A stretch of DNA of 64,000 nucleotides, from the NCBI RefSeq assembly GCF_024713975.1, contig NC_091104.1:15023580-15087579 (forward strand), written 5' to 3'. This document shows, in pieces, positions 23,946 to 38,400 of this stretch; the first letter of the stretch is position 1; every line of letters starts with the position of its first letter. The translations under genes and the position numbers were made by a program. The notes beneath the pieces were generated by a model. That model was not told the DNA's origin. It ran no database searches and saw only the letters and a list, made by a program, of their open reading frames with translations. This DNA is from Paralichthys olivaceus (lineage: Eukaryota > Chordata > Actinopteri > Pleuronectiformes > Paralichthyidae).

Positions 23946-24760
23946 GCTTCCAGTGAGTTGTTTTGTACAGAGGGCTGTTAGTGTTATCTAATTGTTCATC
24001 CAGGCCAGAAATGATACCGCGTAGAATTTGCTTAATTGGCAGATGGAGAGATATTAACAAGTAACGCGTGAAAATGAGTTTAAGACAAACCCTTAATGGC
24101 TGATAAAACTATCATCTCTTTAGTTCCAGAATGCTAATAAAATCAGGATATTAAACCTAGTTATTAGTGCAAACTATGAATTTTGATCTCGTCCCTGACG
24201 CCCTCATGCGCGACTGTTTATGATGATTATTGTGGCGCAGTTATAGATGAGATATTAACACCGAGCTGGAAATAAAGCCATCGATCAACTGGCGGAGGAA
24301 CACAAAGAGATCATGCCCACTTAAAAAGATATCACAAAATGAAATATTATCGACTTTGCTGCCTTTATGAAAATACCAATATTTGCACAGAGACGGTATA
24401 AAGTGTCAGGCGATGTTCGCATGTTGGGATGTTCACTATTCAAGAGGAGATGAATGGCCTCTATTAGGAGCATTTAATCAGTGGCTGGCCCAGTGCTCCC
24501 GGTCTCCTGCGCCCCCTGGGGAAAGATTAATGGGTACAGGATATTTCATCAGGTCCCTGCACATCACTGCTCAGAATATGAGGCTGTAATTGTGCCTGTT
24601 TTGCTGTTGTTTTGTGTCACAGGCGGACAAAGAGGAACCTGCTGGTTGGAGCAGGCTGCAGGCGTCACAAGGTGCCATGAGGAGTGGGAGAACAAGATTG
24701 AGGAAAGGAAAACGAGTGAAGAGGGCATGACGTGTCAGTAAAAGGCCAGTGAATGAAGAT
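23640..24760. promoter_or_regulatory. Candidate conserved noncoding block (ATTA-rich)
   Basis: No coding pattern, but the sequence is not simple or repeat-like. It has many homeodomain-type cores (GGTAATTG, TTTAATTGGG, CCTAATTATG, GCTTAATTGGC, CCTTAATGGC), typical of vertebrate enhancer-like conserved elements. This is inference from composition only. A TG microsatellite at 23913-23940 interrupts it. Confidence 0.35.
23913..23940. repeat. (TG)n microsatellite
   Basis: Uninterrupted TG dinucleotides following CTGTGTGTGCA. Confidence 0.95.
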
Positions 24761-25375
24761 ATGAATTGAACAAGAAATATATTTTAACTTATGTCTTTGA
24801 TTAATCGACCTAAAGAAATAGTGATGAATGATGAAGAGTGATTATGTTACAGCCATTAGAGATTTTTTGATGTGGTCCATCTCTTCTTCTTCATCAATCA
24901 GCTGCTCAGATTGTTTCTGACAGCACCCAGAGATATTGTCCTGCCACACCCTTTTCCTATCCACTGTAAAACCATATGTGTCAGAAGCGCTCAATCTTTG
25001 ATAAATCTCTCAGGAATTATTAATGACGCCTGAATTATTGAATGTTTTCCTAATTAAAACACCTCAAAAATACTAAAACACAAAAAAAAAGATTATTCTG
25101 TGTTACATTCTGTGATTTTTATGATGGTTTGGTCAAAGCTAGAAACACGTTGGGTCATTTGGAGTATAAATGCAAAACATCTGAAACGCACTGAGTTTAT
25201 TCTGCACTTTAAATTCTTCGCCGCTTCCCTGCTCTTGAAAAAAGAGGATGTTTGCTTTGCTGCTATTGCATCTCATGAAAATTAGATGACCTCCCGGTGC
25301 TTTCTGCCACCCATCGCTCGCCGTATTTGCTCAGAGCTCAGGGACTGCATTTGGGTTAGCATCCTCCGCCCTGCC

Positions 25376-25403
25376 TCCCTCCTCCTCCTCCTCCTCCTCC
25401 TCC
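25376..25403. repeat. (CTC)n microsatellite
   Basis: Eight to nine tandem CTC/TCC units in a pyrimidine-rich tract. Confidence 0.9.
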
Positions 25404-25944
25404 CTTCCCCTCCCTCCACTTGTTCTGGGGGTGAATAACTCAACACATATTTCAGCTTGACACACTTCTGCTCGGGGTCTCCCCTGGGTGGCCAGTTCAC
25501 GAGCCCACACATGCTGTATTATTTAAAAGTGGGGTTTGGAGCTCTGGCTGTGTGTGGATGTGCATTTAATCTGCTGTTTGTGCAGAGGGAATGCCTTATG
25601 GAGTTGTTGGGCCTTTGCCTGTGACCTTGCAGGTGTGGCATCACCTCTGATACCAGATGATGTCTCAGGTCTGGCTGTTTTATATTATAATCTTTTTGCT
25701 GCTCTGTGATTTCAGGAGAAAATGCGGGTTCACAAGCACCACAGTACTGCACTAATGTATCATAATACTAACTGCAAAGTGATTTATCACAGGAAATTGT
25801 AATCTGGACAATTTATCACACAGCCAAGAATAAAGATCTGCCACAGCAAAAAATGCTCAAGGGCCATGAAACATAAGTAACAATACCTGAGGATGCTAAA
25901 AAGCAAAGTGAAGGTTGGAATTAAATCAAGTCTCAGGTCAAGAC

Positions 25945-26028
25945 CACGCACGCACGCACGCACGCACGCACGCACACACACGCACACACACACACGCACA
26001 CACACGCACATGCACACACGCACACACA
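25945..26028. repeat. (CGCA)n/(CA)n compound microsatellite
   Basis: Seven or so CGCA units pass into CA units with occasional CGCA and TGCA variants. Confidence 0.95.
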
Positions 26029-26664
26029 GTAACTCAAGCTAATCTGAGAGCTGATAACATCATGGAAATGCTGTGCTGTAAAAAAAATGACACATAAATC
26101 ATGCGCCAGGGAGAGGATGCAAAATACTGCAGCTTGCTTGATGGATACAAATAACCGGTCAGTGTCTGGAAAGCATTCATATAAATACTTGTCTTTATGT
26201 TGCAGGGGTGTGTCCAGTAAACTGGATTATTAATATCTACTGGGGTAAAATGGCCCAGGGTGAGGCTTTTAAGATAACGACTGCATTTTCTACTTGGTTT
26301 TTTTTTAGGCGATCATAAGAGCATCTTTACATCCCCATATTCTGCTGCAACCTGCATTCGTATAGGTCGTACATCAAGGCAATGAGCATGCATAAGATGG
26401 GATATGAGGTGGGGTTGGACCATGCAGTAATCTGATGGTGGTAGCTGGAGCAGCAGGAGGCACGATGCCCACTGGAGGGCACTGTGAGCAGCAAAGAGGG
26501 GAGGTGGTGAGGGGAGAGGTGAGACACCTTGTCCAGCTCACCAGATGGGCTCAGTGAAGCGTATCAAATGACTGTGACAGCTACCTGCCCTTCTTTAAGC
26601 TCTGTCACCATCTATTAACAAACCATTACTCTCTTTGTGAGCATGCCGCCTTATGTGTGTTCAT

Positions 26665-26665
26665 G

Positions 26666-26694
<29 letters not shown>
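26665..26694. repeat. (TG)n microsatellite
   Basis: About fifteen TG units. Confidence 0.95.
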
Positions 26695-26696
<2 letters not shown>

Positions 26697-27884
26697 CAAG
26701 GGCATGGTAGCAATGAAGCCACTGATTGAACATTTCTGAAGTGTTGGTCCTTTTTTTCTAGCATAAGAAATGTGATTTAGCAAAGTTTTTAAATAAGGTT
26801 AAATAACTATTCAGTGACACCTATGTCAGGATAAAAGTTTAAGTGCAAACCCTTATTTTAAATTCTATGGCCATCTTAGTTTCCAAAGATATGATGCAGT
26901 AATGCTTCCTCCCTCTCTCTCTTTCTTTCTCTCAGCTAGGCAGCTATTTGAAAATGAACCACTAAAAGATGTACATTTAAACCACTTTTCAAATGTGCAG
27001 TTTTATACAATAAATATGTTTCATAAAAGTTTAGAAAATAATCATTTTCCATTCTTCCTGTTTCACATGAGAGAATATAGAGATATTACAGCATCTGTAA
27101 CATCTGCACATGACTCAGAGTTGGTCTATTTTTTACGTATAAACATACAAAACTCTCTAACTGGTACATGTTAAATATTGCCAAATTAAGTAATACTATA
27201 ATACTCTGTTTTATACTGTATAAAACCAAACATATTTTCATCTTACTGAGAGTTATACGGTGAAATGTGTTGTGTGTGGTGTGTTACAACCCTACAACTG
27301 TCCCCAAGGTTGGGGTCAGTCGCAACATCTAACCTCTTCCATTGAAATAGATATTGTGACTGACATGTCATATGTCATCTTCTTTCAATGATGAGTGTAA
27401 TCACCAGGCGGGTGTATGTTGAATACAAAAGAAATTAGATGGGTCTCATCTCCTCCCACATAACAGAGCTCACTGAAGGGCTGGATCAGTTGTACAGTAA
27501 AATGTTCCTGTGTCACAGTGTGTGGATAACTTCAGGGGTTAAATGTCATAATTAGCAGTAGAAACACTTCAGCTTTAGTGAATGGTGAACATACGTATGT
27601 GAATGGGTTTTTCTTCACATATCACTATTTTCAGCTTCTGGCCTCAGGGCAAAGGTGCAGGGTCCCCAGTGCAAAGAAAACATCGACAGGAAATCATTTG
27701 TCCCTGTTGCAATAAAATATCTTAATCAGTAAAAAAAAAAGTCACTCCTTGTGATGCCAACATTTTATCAATCAATTATATTTGGTTGTTGTGCTTCATG
27801 AAAGTGTATTTTTTCCGAAAGGTTTATTTTAAATATGTCTGTTTGGATGTGAGATGCTGTGTTTTAAATGTAAGCAAAGAGAAA

Positions 27885-27935
27885 TTTCTGCCTTGACAAA
27901 GGTCGACAATAAAGTAGTTTCTATTCTATTCTATC
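27885..27935 (+). repeat. Retroposon 3' tail with (TTCTA)n
   Basis: GACAATAAAG followed by CTATTCTATTCTATCC. This resembles 3' tails of fish LINE/SINE elements that end in short tandem units. No 5' part recognised. Confidence 0.5.
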
Positions 27936-28017
27936 CTGTGGCCTGTGGCTGTGGACAAGATGGGGAGCCCTTAAGGCATCAGCCTGCTCAGTGTAGAAAA
28001 TGTTGGGTTTCTCTATA

Positions 28018-28112
28018 ATAAGGTCTGGACCATATTATGTAAAAGGCTTTGAGTATGTTGTGATTTGGCGATAGACAAATAAATTGAATTAATAATAATT
28101 CAATGATAATAA
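28018..28112 (+). repeat. Retroposon 3' tail (ATTGAATT-type)
   Basis: GGCTTTGAGTATG, then TGTTGTGATTTGGCG and AAATAAATTGAATTAATAAT. This matches the common fish tail TTGTGATTTGGCGCTATATAAATAAAATTGAATTG in degraded form. Confidence 0.6.
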
Positions 28113-28309
28113 TGATATGATGAATAAACTGAACATGGAAAAGCAGCATTCAGGTTTTATCCTGTACATGTGGAACTACAGGTCTTACATCCCCTGTGAA
28201 TCAAAGAAAATCACCATTCCTCACACTGCACTGCTACTTTCACTCTTTTATTTCTCTCATGTGTGTATTTTTTATTCTCTATATATGTCACTCTTTTTAC
28301 TCTTTGTCA

Positions 28310-28392
28310 CGGTGCCTTCTTTTATAATTCATGTACAGCACTTTGAACTGCCTTGCTGTTGGAATGTGCTGCATGAGTAAACTTGTCTATCA
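28310..28392 (+). repeat. Retroposon 3' tail (AGCACTTTGAACTGCC-type)
   Basis: TGTACAGCACTTTGAACTGC, then CTTGCTGTTGGAATGTGC and GAGTAAACTTG. A familiar fish retroposon 3' end, less than 160 bases upstream of the tmem179 start codon. Confidence 0.6.
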
Positions 28393-28439
28393 GATCTGTG
28401 GAGAAGATGGAGCCCTGAAGGCCTCATCCTGCTCATTAG

Positions 28440-29938
<1,499 letters not shown>

Positions 29939-30426
29939 AAAAAAAAAAAAGCCAGATGATGTGCAGACACAGTTATTCACACCAAACCGTATATCATCAT
30001 CCTCCACCTGCCACAAGAAACACCGATGTTTGCCTGTGTAGACAATCAAAATCTATTGGCTTGTGCTCCCATTGACCATGGATTGAATGAAACAGCAGGT
30101 TTTAGCTTTGTTCTACAGAGATGATAGATTCCCCCTCAGAAATCTACCAGTGATTGCTAATCCTCAAAGTGTCCTGCTATATTCTACCACTGTGTGCACA
30201 CACAACTATAGCCTTTGATAGTATTAAAACCATCCAGTGGAAATGTACACCCACTTTTTCTCAACTCATGACTTTCTATTTAGCAGCAGAGTATTAATGG
30301 CTTTGGACGGATCGGCCGATGGATCACGTTGTCTCGACAACTTCTGCATGGACGTAACGCATGATCATTTCATAGGGTGGTTTTTAGATGTAAAGAATTG
30401 TCCTTTTGTTTTATACGCCAAATAAA
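29939..30426 (+). terminator. tmem179: tmem179 3' UTR (short form) with poly(A) signal
   Basis: AATAAA at 30421-30426 lies about 480 bases after the stop codon. An alternative AATAAA at 32137-32142 would give a 2.2-kb 3' UTR. Confidence 0.55.
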
Positions 30427-31244
30427 TGTGTTCCTATCTAGACATTTTTTTCTCTGCTAGGATGAAGTGAGAGGTCTTTGCATGCTGCAGCAAAGTCAAA
30501 TGGTGTGTGCTTTTTGCAGTGTATTCACAACAGTTACATAAGGGTGTTTTTATAAAAAACCGACAAACTGTAGTTCAGGACTGTCATGTATCAGCCAGCA
30601 GGTTCCAAAAAACGCTTCAAGCTATTTATGTGAGATTAAAAAAAGATCCGATCTTGTGCCACATTGTAACTCAGGCTTCTCCCTTATACTTTATAGGCTA
30701 CATACCAATATTCTGCTTTCCTGTGAATAGATGCACAAATGTACCTGCATGCATCTCTCTCCCCGTTCCATATCATGCATCACACGTGTTACACACTCAC
30801 CTCAGCTCCTCGGGGGATGTGTGTGTACGCTCTGGGTTTCAGTGCATGTACGTGAGAGAGGCTGCGTCTTCCTCAGAGGATACAGTGAAGAAAGCAAGTC
30901 AGCTGCTTGACTTTGATAGGCAATGACAGTTTATTCAAAACAATTGAAATCATAAAAACAGTGGGAACTGAGAAAACCCTCCAGAAAAAGGCACTTCTTT
31001 CAAAGTGTAACCGTAAATGTTTGGACAGTGGTGAAATGCAGCCTCTAAGCTCAATGTGCACATACAGGACATGAGTTCACTGGGTATTGTTTTTATTGCT
31101 AATGACAGTTTAGTTTTGACAGTACAGAGTTGAGAGTATTTCTTTTTTCTCCACAGGCGTCGTTCACCTCATGCTGCTCTGATGCTCTAATGTGAGATCT
31201 TACAAATCACTTTCCCTCTGAGTTCCCTGAAACCTGTTATATAG

Positions 31245-31285
<41 letters not shown>

Positions 31286-32281
31286 GTATATATATATATA
31301 CACATACATATATATATATATAAAGAAGAATGTTATACTGGAAACTATTTGATGTGTGTTATTGCTCATAATGAGAGGTGTGTCCCCTATAATCCATTTG
31401 TGTGGTGATCTGTCTGTTTTAAATACTTGATTGCATCAAGATTCTGTTATGTTTCCATTTGGCCTGAAAAACTAATGGATTTAGATACAAGGAGTGAATC
31501 CTTGATTTTTTTTACACTTGTCCGAAGCTTGATGAGGATTTGACATCATGATCGAAACCTGAATTTTGTTGTTTTCCTTTTAAATAGAAATGCAACAGGT
31601 AAAAAAAAGTTTTAAAAAATCCTAAATAATAATTGAACGTTGGATATTTGCGTAGATGCAGATATACAGTATAGAAGAATAAATAACATTTCGGGAAAAG
31701 GATATCCTGTGGGATTCAAGCGGTTATAAAGAGAAGCATGATCACAAGCATTAGCATTCATTCTGTTAGAGTATATTCTCTTGGATGATAAGATAATATT
31801 GTGCTTCCTCAGTGGAAGGAGGAACCAGCCGACATTCACCCACACAGACGATATAATGCCTGTAAAGAAAGAGGAGTTTGTCATCTGTTAGTCATTCAAC
31901 CTGTGAAGTGATGCAGCCCTGTGTTTTCTTGCTCACGGATCATTGTTAGCACGTCTGCGCCTCTGTCCTTCTCCTCATGTGCGCCGTGCCAATCAAAGCT
32001 GTTTTCAAACATCTTTAACATTCATTTATGTGCAAATACAAGGCTGAATACTGTGATAGACCTTAGTATACTGAGCCATATATACACATTCACTTCTGTG
32101 TCATATCTGATATACACAAATCATGTACGGTAACAAAATAAATATTTGCATTCCATGGGGACATTCACTCACATACAATATGACATGAACTGAAGAATCA
32201 CGTGTGGGGTGATTTAGTGAGCGTTATATGCGAGCATCAACATTGCAGATGTGCAAAACGTCCTTACAATTTAAATAAGGA
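30427..32281. other. Gap between convergent tmem179 and the consortin-like gene
   Basis: AT-rich and without coding likeness. It holds a TA microsatellite (31248-31321) and a second plus-strand AATAAA (32137-32142). On the minus strand, TTTATT at 31092-31097 and 30930-30935 could be distal poly(A) signals of the consortin-like gene, so the two transcripts may overlap. Confidence 0.45.
31248..31321. repeat. (TA)n microsatellite
   Basis: About 70 bases of TA units with two GTA and one CACATACA interruptions. Self-complementary, so able to extrude a cruciform. Confidence 0.95.
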
Positions 32282-32287
32282 TTTAAT
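32282..32287 (-). terminator. Candidate poly(A) signal of the consortin-like gene
   Basis: TTTAAT on the plus strand reads ATTAAA on the gene strand, about 210 bases after the stop codon. It is the nearest plausible signal. Confidence 0.35.
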
Positions 32288-32495
32288 ACGTATATACATA
32301 AAGACATGGAAGCTACATATTTCTGGGATCATATGTTTTTCCCTTTTTCACCATGAGGGTGGTTGGACACGGCAGATGGTGCACGGAGCCTTTCCAAACG
32401 GCTGAGGTGTTTGTCTTTAAAGATAAAAAGGAAAAGAAGAGGGGAATGAAAAAAATGAAACAAGGCTCCATGTCTCCACCTGTGGTCAGTCTCAG

Positions 32496-35400
32496 TCACT
32501 GCATGGTCAGCCATATCCAGCAGCCCCACAGCAGCTGCTTCATATGCAGCAGGTAGACAGCCAGAGCGGCCTCCAGCTCCTCGCACACTCGCTGTGGGCG
32601 CCGGCGGTCTGTGCAGTACATGGCCACACCCAGGAATGACATCAGCAGGAAGAGGCAAGTGAAGAGGGCGAGGTGGGGGCGGGACGGCGTCGTCTCATAG
32701 GCTGCGTACGGAGAAACAGATTTTAACAGTTTCGATTGGTACATGAGGACTGGAATGATCACATGCTCAGATCTTTACTGTCAAGACCTTGGAAGAGACT
32801 GGTTTGTGATTTAATGTGACGGCACATCTAGAGTGTAGAGAAGACAAAGCTGTGCTTTCTGTGTCCCACACATTATAAAGTGGGTTATAATAAACTCCAG
32901 TTGGCATGGCAGTGAAAACAGTGAACAACACAATTTAAACCTCACCACTAAACTAAATTAATTTCCTTGCTGCTTAATTAAATCCAGCATTAAAAAGTGC
33001 AGTGTTGTTTCAGCTCCCTCATGCAAATGCACCCAGTGGCTCTGCACACTTCCAGATAGACTTACCACCTAACCAGTCACAGCGAGGGATGTCTGCGGAG
33101 CCGACAGAAAACAGGCCAGTCAGTCAACAAGAGGCGACCTCTGTGATGTACAGCAGCTACAAACCAGCTGCTGGGCCCTCATACACTGCGCTATCTCTCT
33201 GCAGCAGACTTCATGGGGCCTCATTTGCATGCATAATTAATCAGGAAGAGTGAATCACTTGCTCATGTTTGGACGTCTCTTGGCTTTACATTATTTTTAA
33301 ATAGTGCAGAATCCCCCAGAGGGAAACAGTTTACGATGCTACGCAGGGATGTTTTGATGCCTTTCAGTTCTCCCTCCTTTCTGCTGAGTAGGTATACAAC
33401 ACTGTTACATGTGGGTTGAGGGCACTACTTAAAATGGGATGGTACTAATTTTGTGAAATGAATGGCTTCATAGTGTTGCAATGTCAGTGCATTCTCTTTT
33501 ACATGTCCCTGTAAATGTAGAGCTGCAGACAGGCTGCAGAAAATCCATCCATCACCTTTACTGCTTATCCTTAGAGGATCACAGGGAGAGCTGGAGCCAA
33601 TCCCAGCTGTGATGGGTGAGAGGTGGGGCACACCCTGGACACGTTGCTAGTATCACAACATACAGAGACACATTTTGATTTCCAGTGAACATAACCTGTC
33701 TGTGGACTGTGGGAGGGACAGTGCAAACCAAGGTATGCACAATGTGGATGATATCCAGTGTGGGGGAGGTGCTGCAGCACCTGAGGGCAGTGCAACTTCT
33801 CTGGTTGTACAAACATGTCTGACAGACTCTGAGCAGCTGCAACTTAATGTTCTCACCATGTACCGTGGTCTCTGGCTCTCGGAATCGAACCCTCCGCTCG
33901 CCTTTCCGCCTGTGGTTCAGCTCCGCATCTGACCCATAGTTGGGACTTGGCCTCTTTAGAATGGAGGTGGGGACTTTGCCATTGGCTACCTGCATTAGAT
34001 AAAAGTCAGGAAAAGAAATACTCATCACAAGCTCCAGAGAAACAGTTAAGGGCAGCAACACACAGCTGAGACACAGAGAGAGAAGCCTGCAGACGCTTTA
34101 CCTTAGGTTTCGGTGTGTCCTCCTGTTGGTGGCGGCTGTCCTTTCTGTGTCGGACCTCTGAGTGTTTCTCCCGGTGGGAGTGAGGAAGACAGTTGACAGT
34201 GTCTCTGATGGACTCTGCAGCAGCAAAGCGTTTGGACAGTGCAGACACACACTGACCCAGGGAGTCTAGAAAGAGAACCATGACCACACGGTACATGAGT
34301 GGTTATCTAGCGCTGTCTCACAATGGAGTTTACACGAGGCGAAGTTAAATATTCAAAGTGAAACATGCAAATGTGACAGAGAGAAGACACCAGTGTTGAC
34401 TCTGTCGGCTCCAGGTAGAACTAGGTTTAAGTTACAAACACTGATACGAGGAAAGTCGGAGAAACTCTTTTATCCTCAATCTCTTTGCACTAAAAGCTGG
34501 AGATATTTACCAGATTTACATATTGAATTGATTTCATCACACATCTGAAAATACAGTCGATGCACCATCCCGCATTTAAAAAAAGGAAAAAGACTCAGCC
34601 TTGTTGCTGGTTCATTTCTTTTGTCTGAATGTTTCTCCTCTCAAACTGAATGTAAATGTATTATGTCTGAATGATCAATGATTTAATCAGTTGATAAGTG
34701 AATCTGCTACTGTTTTGAATCATTCACAACTATAGTGGTCTAAGGTTGATTAAAAGAAAGAGTCACATAGCAAAAATGTGGGGTAAGTATTTTTATTTAA
34801 AAAAAAAAAAAATCTTTATAAAAGACAAGACTTTAACAGTAGGAGCACCCCAGATGATTAGGGGGACGAGGGCGAAAAAGGACAGAGGGTGATGTCTTTT
34901 TGTTGACGGGAGAGAAGTCTGAAATTTTTGATTGAGGAAGGACAAATCTTTTTAACATTTTATCATAGTCTTTTTCTTCCACACAGAGCTGCTCCTTGTT
35001 GCTGGTTATTTATTGCTATAATTCCTTATGAGACAGATTCTGTGAATGTTATTCTATGTATTATGTTTAAAAACTTTCAATTTACAAATGTTCTTTCCAC
35101 ATCAGGGCAGCAATATGTAATTATTTCAAACATTCAAAAAAGAACTGGATTTTGAACATAGTGTGAAGAAACAGTATTTACTGATGTTTGCATTCTAACC
35201 AGCGAGCCCGCACCTGTCTTGTAAAACCAGTTTGTAAATCAAGAGGCAGTAGTGAGTCACTGAAGCGTTCAGGTCTACGTCCAGCATGAGAGGAGAAGTA
35301 GCTGTGAGTAAACTATGAACATGTGTTGCAGCCATCCACCTTTACTCTAAACACATCTTCCCTGTCTCTGCGTGGGCTTGAAATCGTCGTCAGCGTCAGT

Positions 35401-38400
35401 CTAACATTAACTGAAGATAACAACCAGCTTCATAATCAGATAACAATGCAAACCTATGAGGAAAACATTGTTACCTAATCCATGCAAGTTTGTCAACCTG
35501 TCAACAGTTGTGATTGGCCAGTGAGCCAAGTCCCCAAACATGAACATGGTGCACTGTCATGGACACCCTCAATGACACGCACAGAGATGATGGCCCACAG
35601 ATGCAGAGGCCCACTGGCAATGAACGTGGGGAGAAGAGACCAAAGACTGCAATTCCTTGTTTCACCTGTACTTTCTAGTAATATGCTGCCCCCCATTTGT
35701 TTGGATCTGACAGTGCCAGTTATTATATGCTGCCTCTTGGTGTTTTAATGATGGTGTTAAAATTTTTAAATGTAAGCAATACATTTTAATGGACTTCCGT
35801 GTCTAAAAAAGTGAACCATGATGTTCAGCTGCTAAAATAAGTACTACGTTTCAGAATATCTCAAAATATTCCCACACACTGCTACATAACGTAGAGTCTA
35901 AGTACATCTGATTAAGTGTAATTCAAACACAAATAGTTTGGCAGCAGATGGAGGCTGACTGACTCAGTGAGAGGAATCTGGGTAAAACAGCTGTAAGCAC
36001 TTCTCACTTAAAGCATTGCGCTGTGGGTCAAAGAGGATTTCTCTGTGTACAATACAAAGCAAAAGGTCACGAGAAGTGTGCACGTGTGGACTGATGTGCA
36101 GCAACAACTATAACCGCTCTCTGACCCCCACACATGTTCACCCTCCGAGGTGGAAAAACAAGGAATAACAGTAAATCTGTGTCTGTGTGTGCTGAATGCA
36201 GTTGTCTTCATGCAGCTGGTTGTGTTCAGCTCCACTGACTCTGAAAGCTGACTCAACAACAAGGCTGGTTTCTTCATACTGCTGGGTTTTTTGTATTTTA
36301 CAGCAGTGTTCACAAAAATGCAGAAAGTTCAGAGTCAGTGTTGCTCTCTCTTAATGCAAGCCCAGCAAACACACGTACTGTACAACAGCACCGTGCCCTC
36401 AAACTGTCACACTTCTTTTTGTTGCTCTGCATAAAACCACTCGTGTCCCCAATAAAAGCAAGTTTTGATTAATTTAACAATGTAATGGGTTGAGGTTTAG
36501 AGGCTAATGGAAGTATCTAGTACGTTAATGGTCTTGACATTAACAGCACTGTTCAGGTATTGTCATGCCTCACATGTGTCAGACTGAGCGTTTAACAGTG
36601 TTAAATGGCTGAGAAAGGCGTCCTCAGCTATTGTTTTCTGACTCATGCAGCCATGTTTGTTTTTCACTGTCTATTAGTCTGCCTGCGGTCGTCCCCCTCA
36701 TGTCGCAACATTGCTCCAGAATGATAGTGGTGTTTGCTGTTCCAACCTCTGTCCCCACTGAGTGTTTACCTGAATATTCAGTCTTGCCAATCTCAGCATA
36801 GACGGTGGCCATAAGCTCCAGGCTCCTGGCTGTGATTGGGTGGTCATTACCAAAGGCCCTCTGGTGGATCTTTGTAGCCTGAAAGATTCAGACGGATTTC
36901 GAGTTTACATTTGAGCAACATAAATTATTGTATTTGTTCTAAAATCGGAATCGGAAGCAAAGAGAATGAAGAAGCGTACGCACCTTACCGCTGTATTCCA
37001 GAGCGAGGTGAGGTCTGAAAGGAAAAACAATAGGAGATAGCACCATTAAACAACTGCACTACCACTTCTTTTTCTGTGGAGGTGGAGTAAAATCATGTGC
37101 AGTCTTTAAAACAATCATGTGCAGTCTTCAGATGACTCTGGATTATCAGATGGATTATATCTGCACATTCTTCTTCCATCTGAAAACATAAATACATTAA
37201 CTATTTTCCAAAGACGATAACAACGCCTGATCTTAATCGAGTGCAGTGGCTCGGTGCTGCATTACAAGGTGAGTGTATCTGTTTCATTGTTTTGAATGCA
37301 GCAGCATGACGAATCTAAACATGTGTGTGCTGTGATTGGACAGAGCGCAGGGCTCCAGGCAGCCGGCGCCTTACGGAGGAACTTAAACCTTTTATTTCTG
37401 CCAGCGCTGGCTGCCCCTGTCTTCTGTCCAGGGTGAATTACAGAAGGCATGGGGCTTACAGGTTGGTTTACCAACTCGTGCCCTTCCACCACTCCTCTGC
37501 TTAGCGCTAAACTAGGTTAACATGATGTGTCTCATTGAGAGTTTGCCAGCTGTTCTCCTCATATCTGCACCGGAAAGCCAGCCAAGGACATTCATCACCC
37601 TCACACCCTCACGTGTGCCTGTAGATGTAGAGCAAGCTCTGTTTAGTGTGACAGATGTCAGCTTCGCTGTTCCAAACCCACACTTCCCTTTCAATTAGTA
37701 ATGGCCAGGTGTCAGTTTGCTCTGCTTTAGGTCTTTCTCAGGGGATATCTGATCAGCAAAGACAGAAAAGCTCTTCGCTGGCTCAAACAACTTCCTGCGA
37801 CTGAAAAACTATCCAGAAAGTTTCAGGAAGTATTACTACTTCCTGTTGGAAGGAAATAAAAACCAGGGCTGGAGATTATGGTGGAGGGAGGGATTTAAGA
37901 CCATTCTTCTAGTTTGTGTTTTCTTTCATCACTGGGTAAATTTCTCTAATCTACAACAAGAAATCAAAGAGCAGAATCCTATTTCAAACCATCTCATCTA
38001 AGTTTAATTACTGCTTACTCTGTGCATTAATGAAGGCCTCTCTAGAGCAAACCTCCTGCCCTCTGTCACCCTGGCAGTCAGGTTAAATGACCTATTCTCA
38101 ACAGTTGACAACAGGGGCACAGAAAATTGGTGCAAGCTATGGCCTAACAAAGTACCCCTGCAACAGGAGACACCAGATCCTGTTAAGGTGTTCCTCCTGT
38201 AACACTCACGTTGAGTGCGGTGTCTCTTTTCTCTACATCTACAGGGAAATTCAACTCTGGCTAAAAATACTTGGAGCTTGAATTTATCTCGCTCAGAAAA
38301 TTTCCACTCCAGAAAGACGAATGTGTGGACATGCAGGTGTAAACGCTCACATTGTTTTTAGCCTGTAACCAAAATGTCCCATCTGTGACAGAGGAAGTGC

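Larger units (their letters stand above)
24761..27880. other. Intergenic DNA between the ELYS-like gene and tmem179
   Basis: No gene recognised. Simple repeats are at 25376-25403 (CTC), 25945-26028 (CACG then CA) and 26665-26694 (TG). The block 25290-25720 is less AT-rich and could be regulatory. The remainder is unremarkable. Confidence 0.5.
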
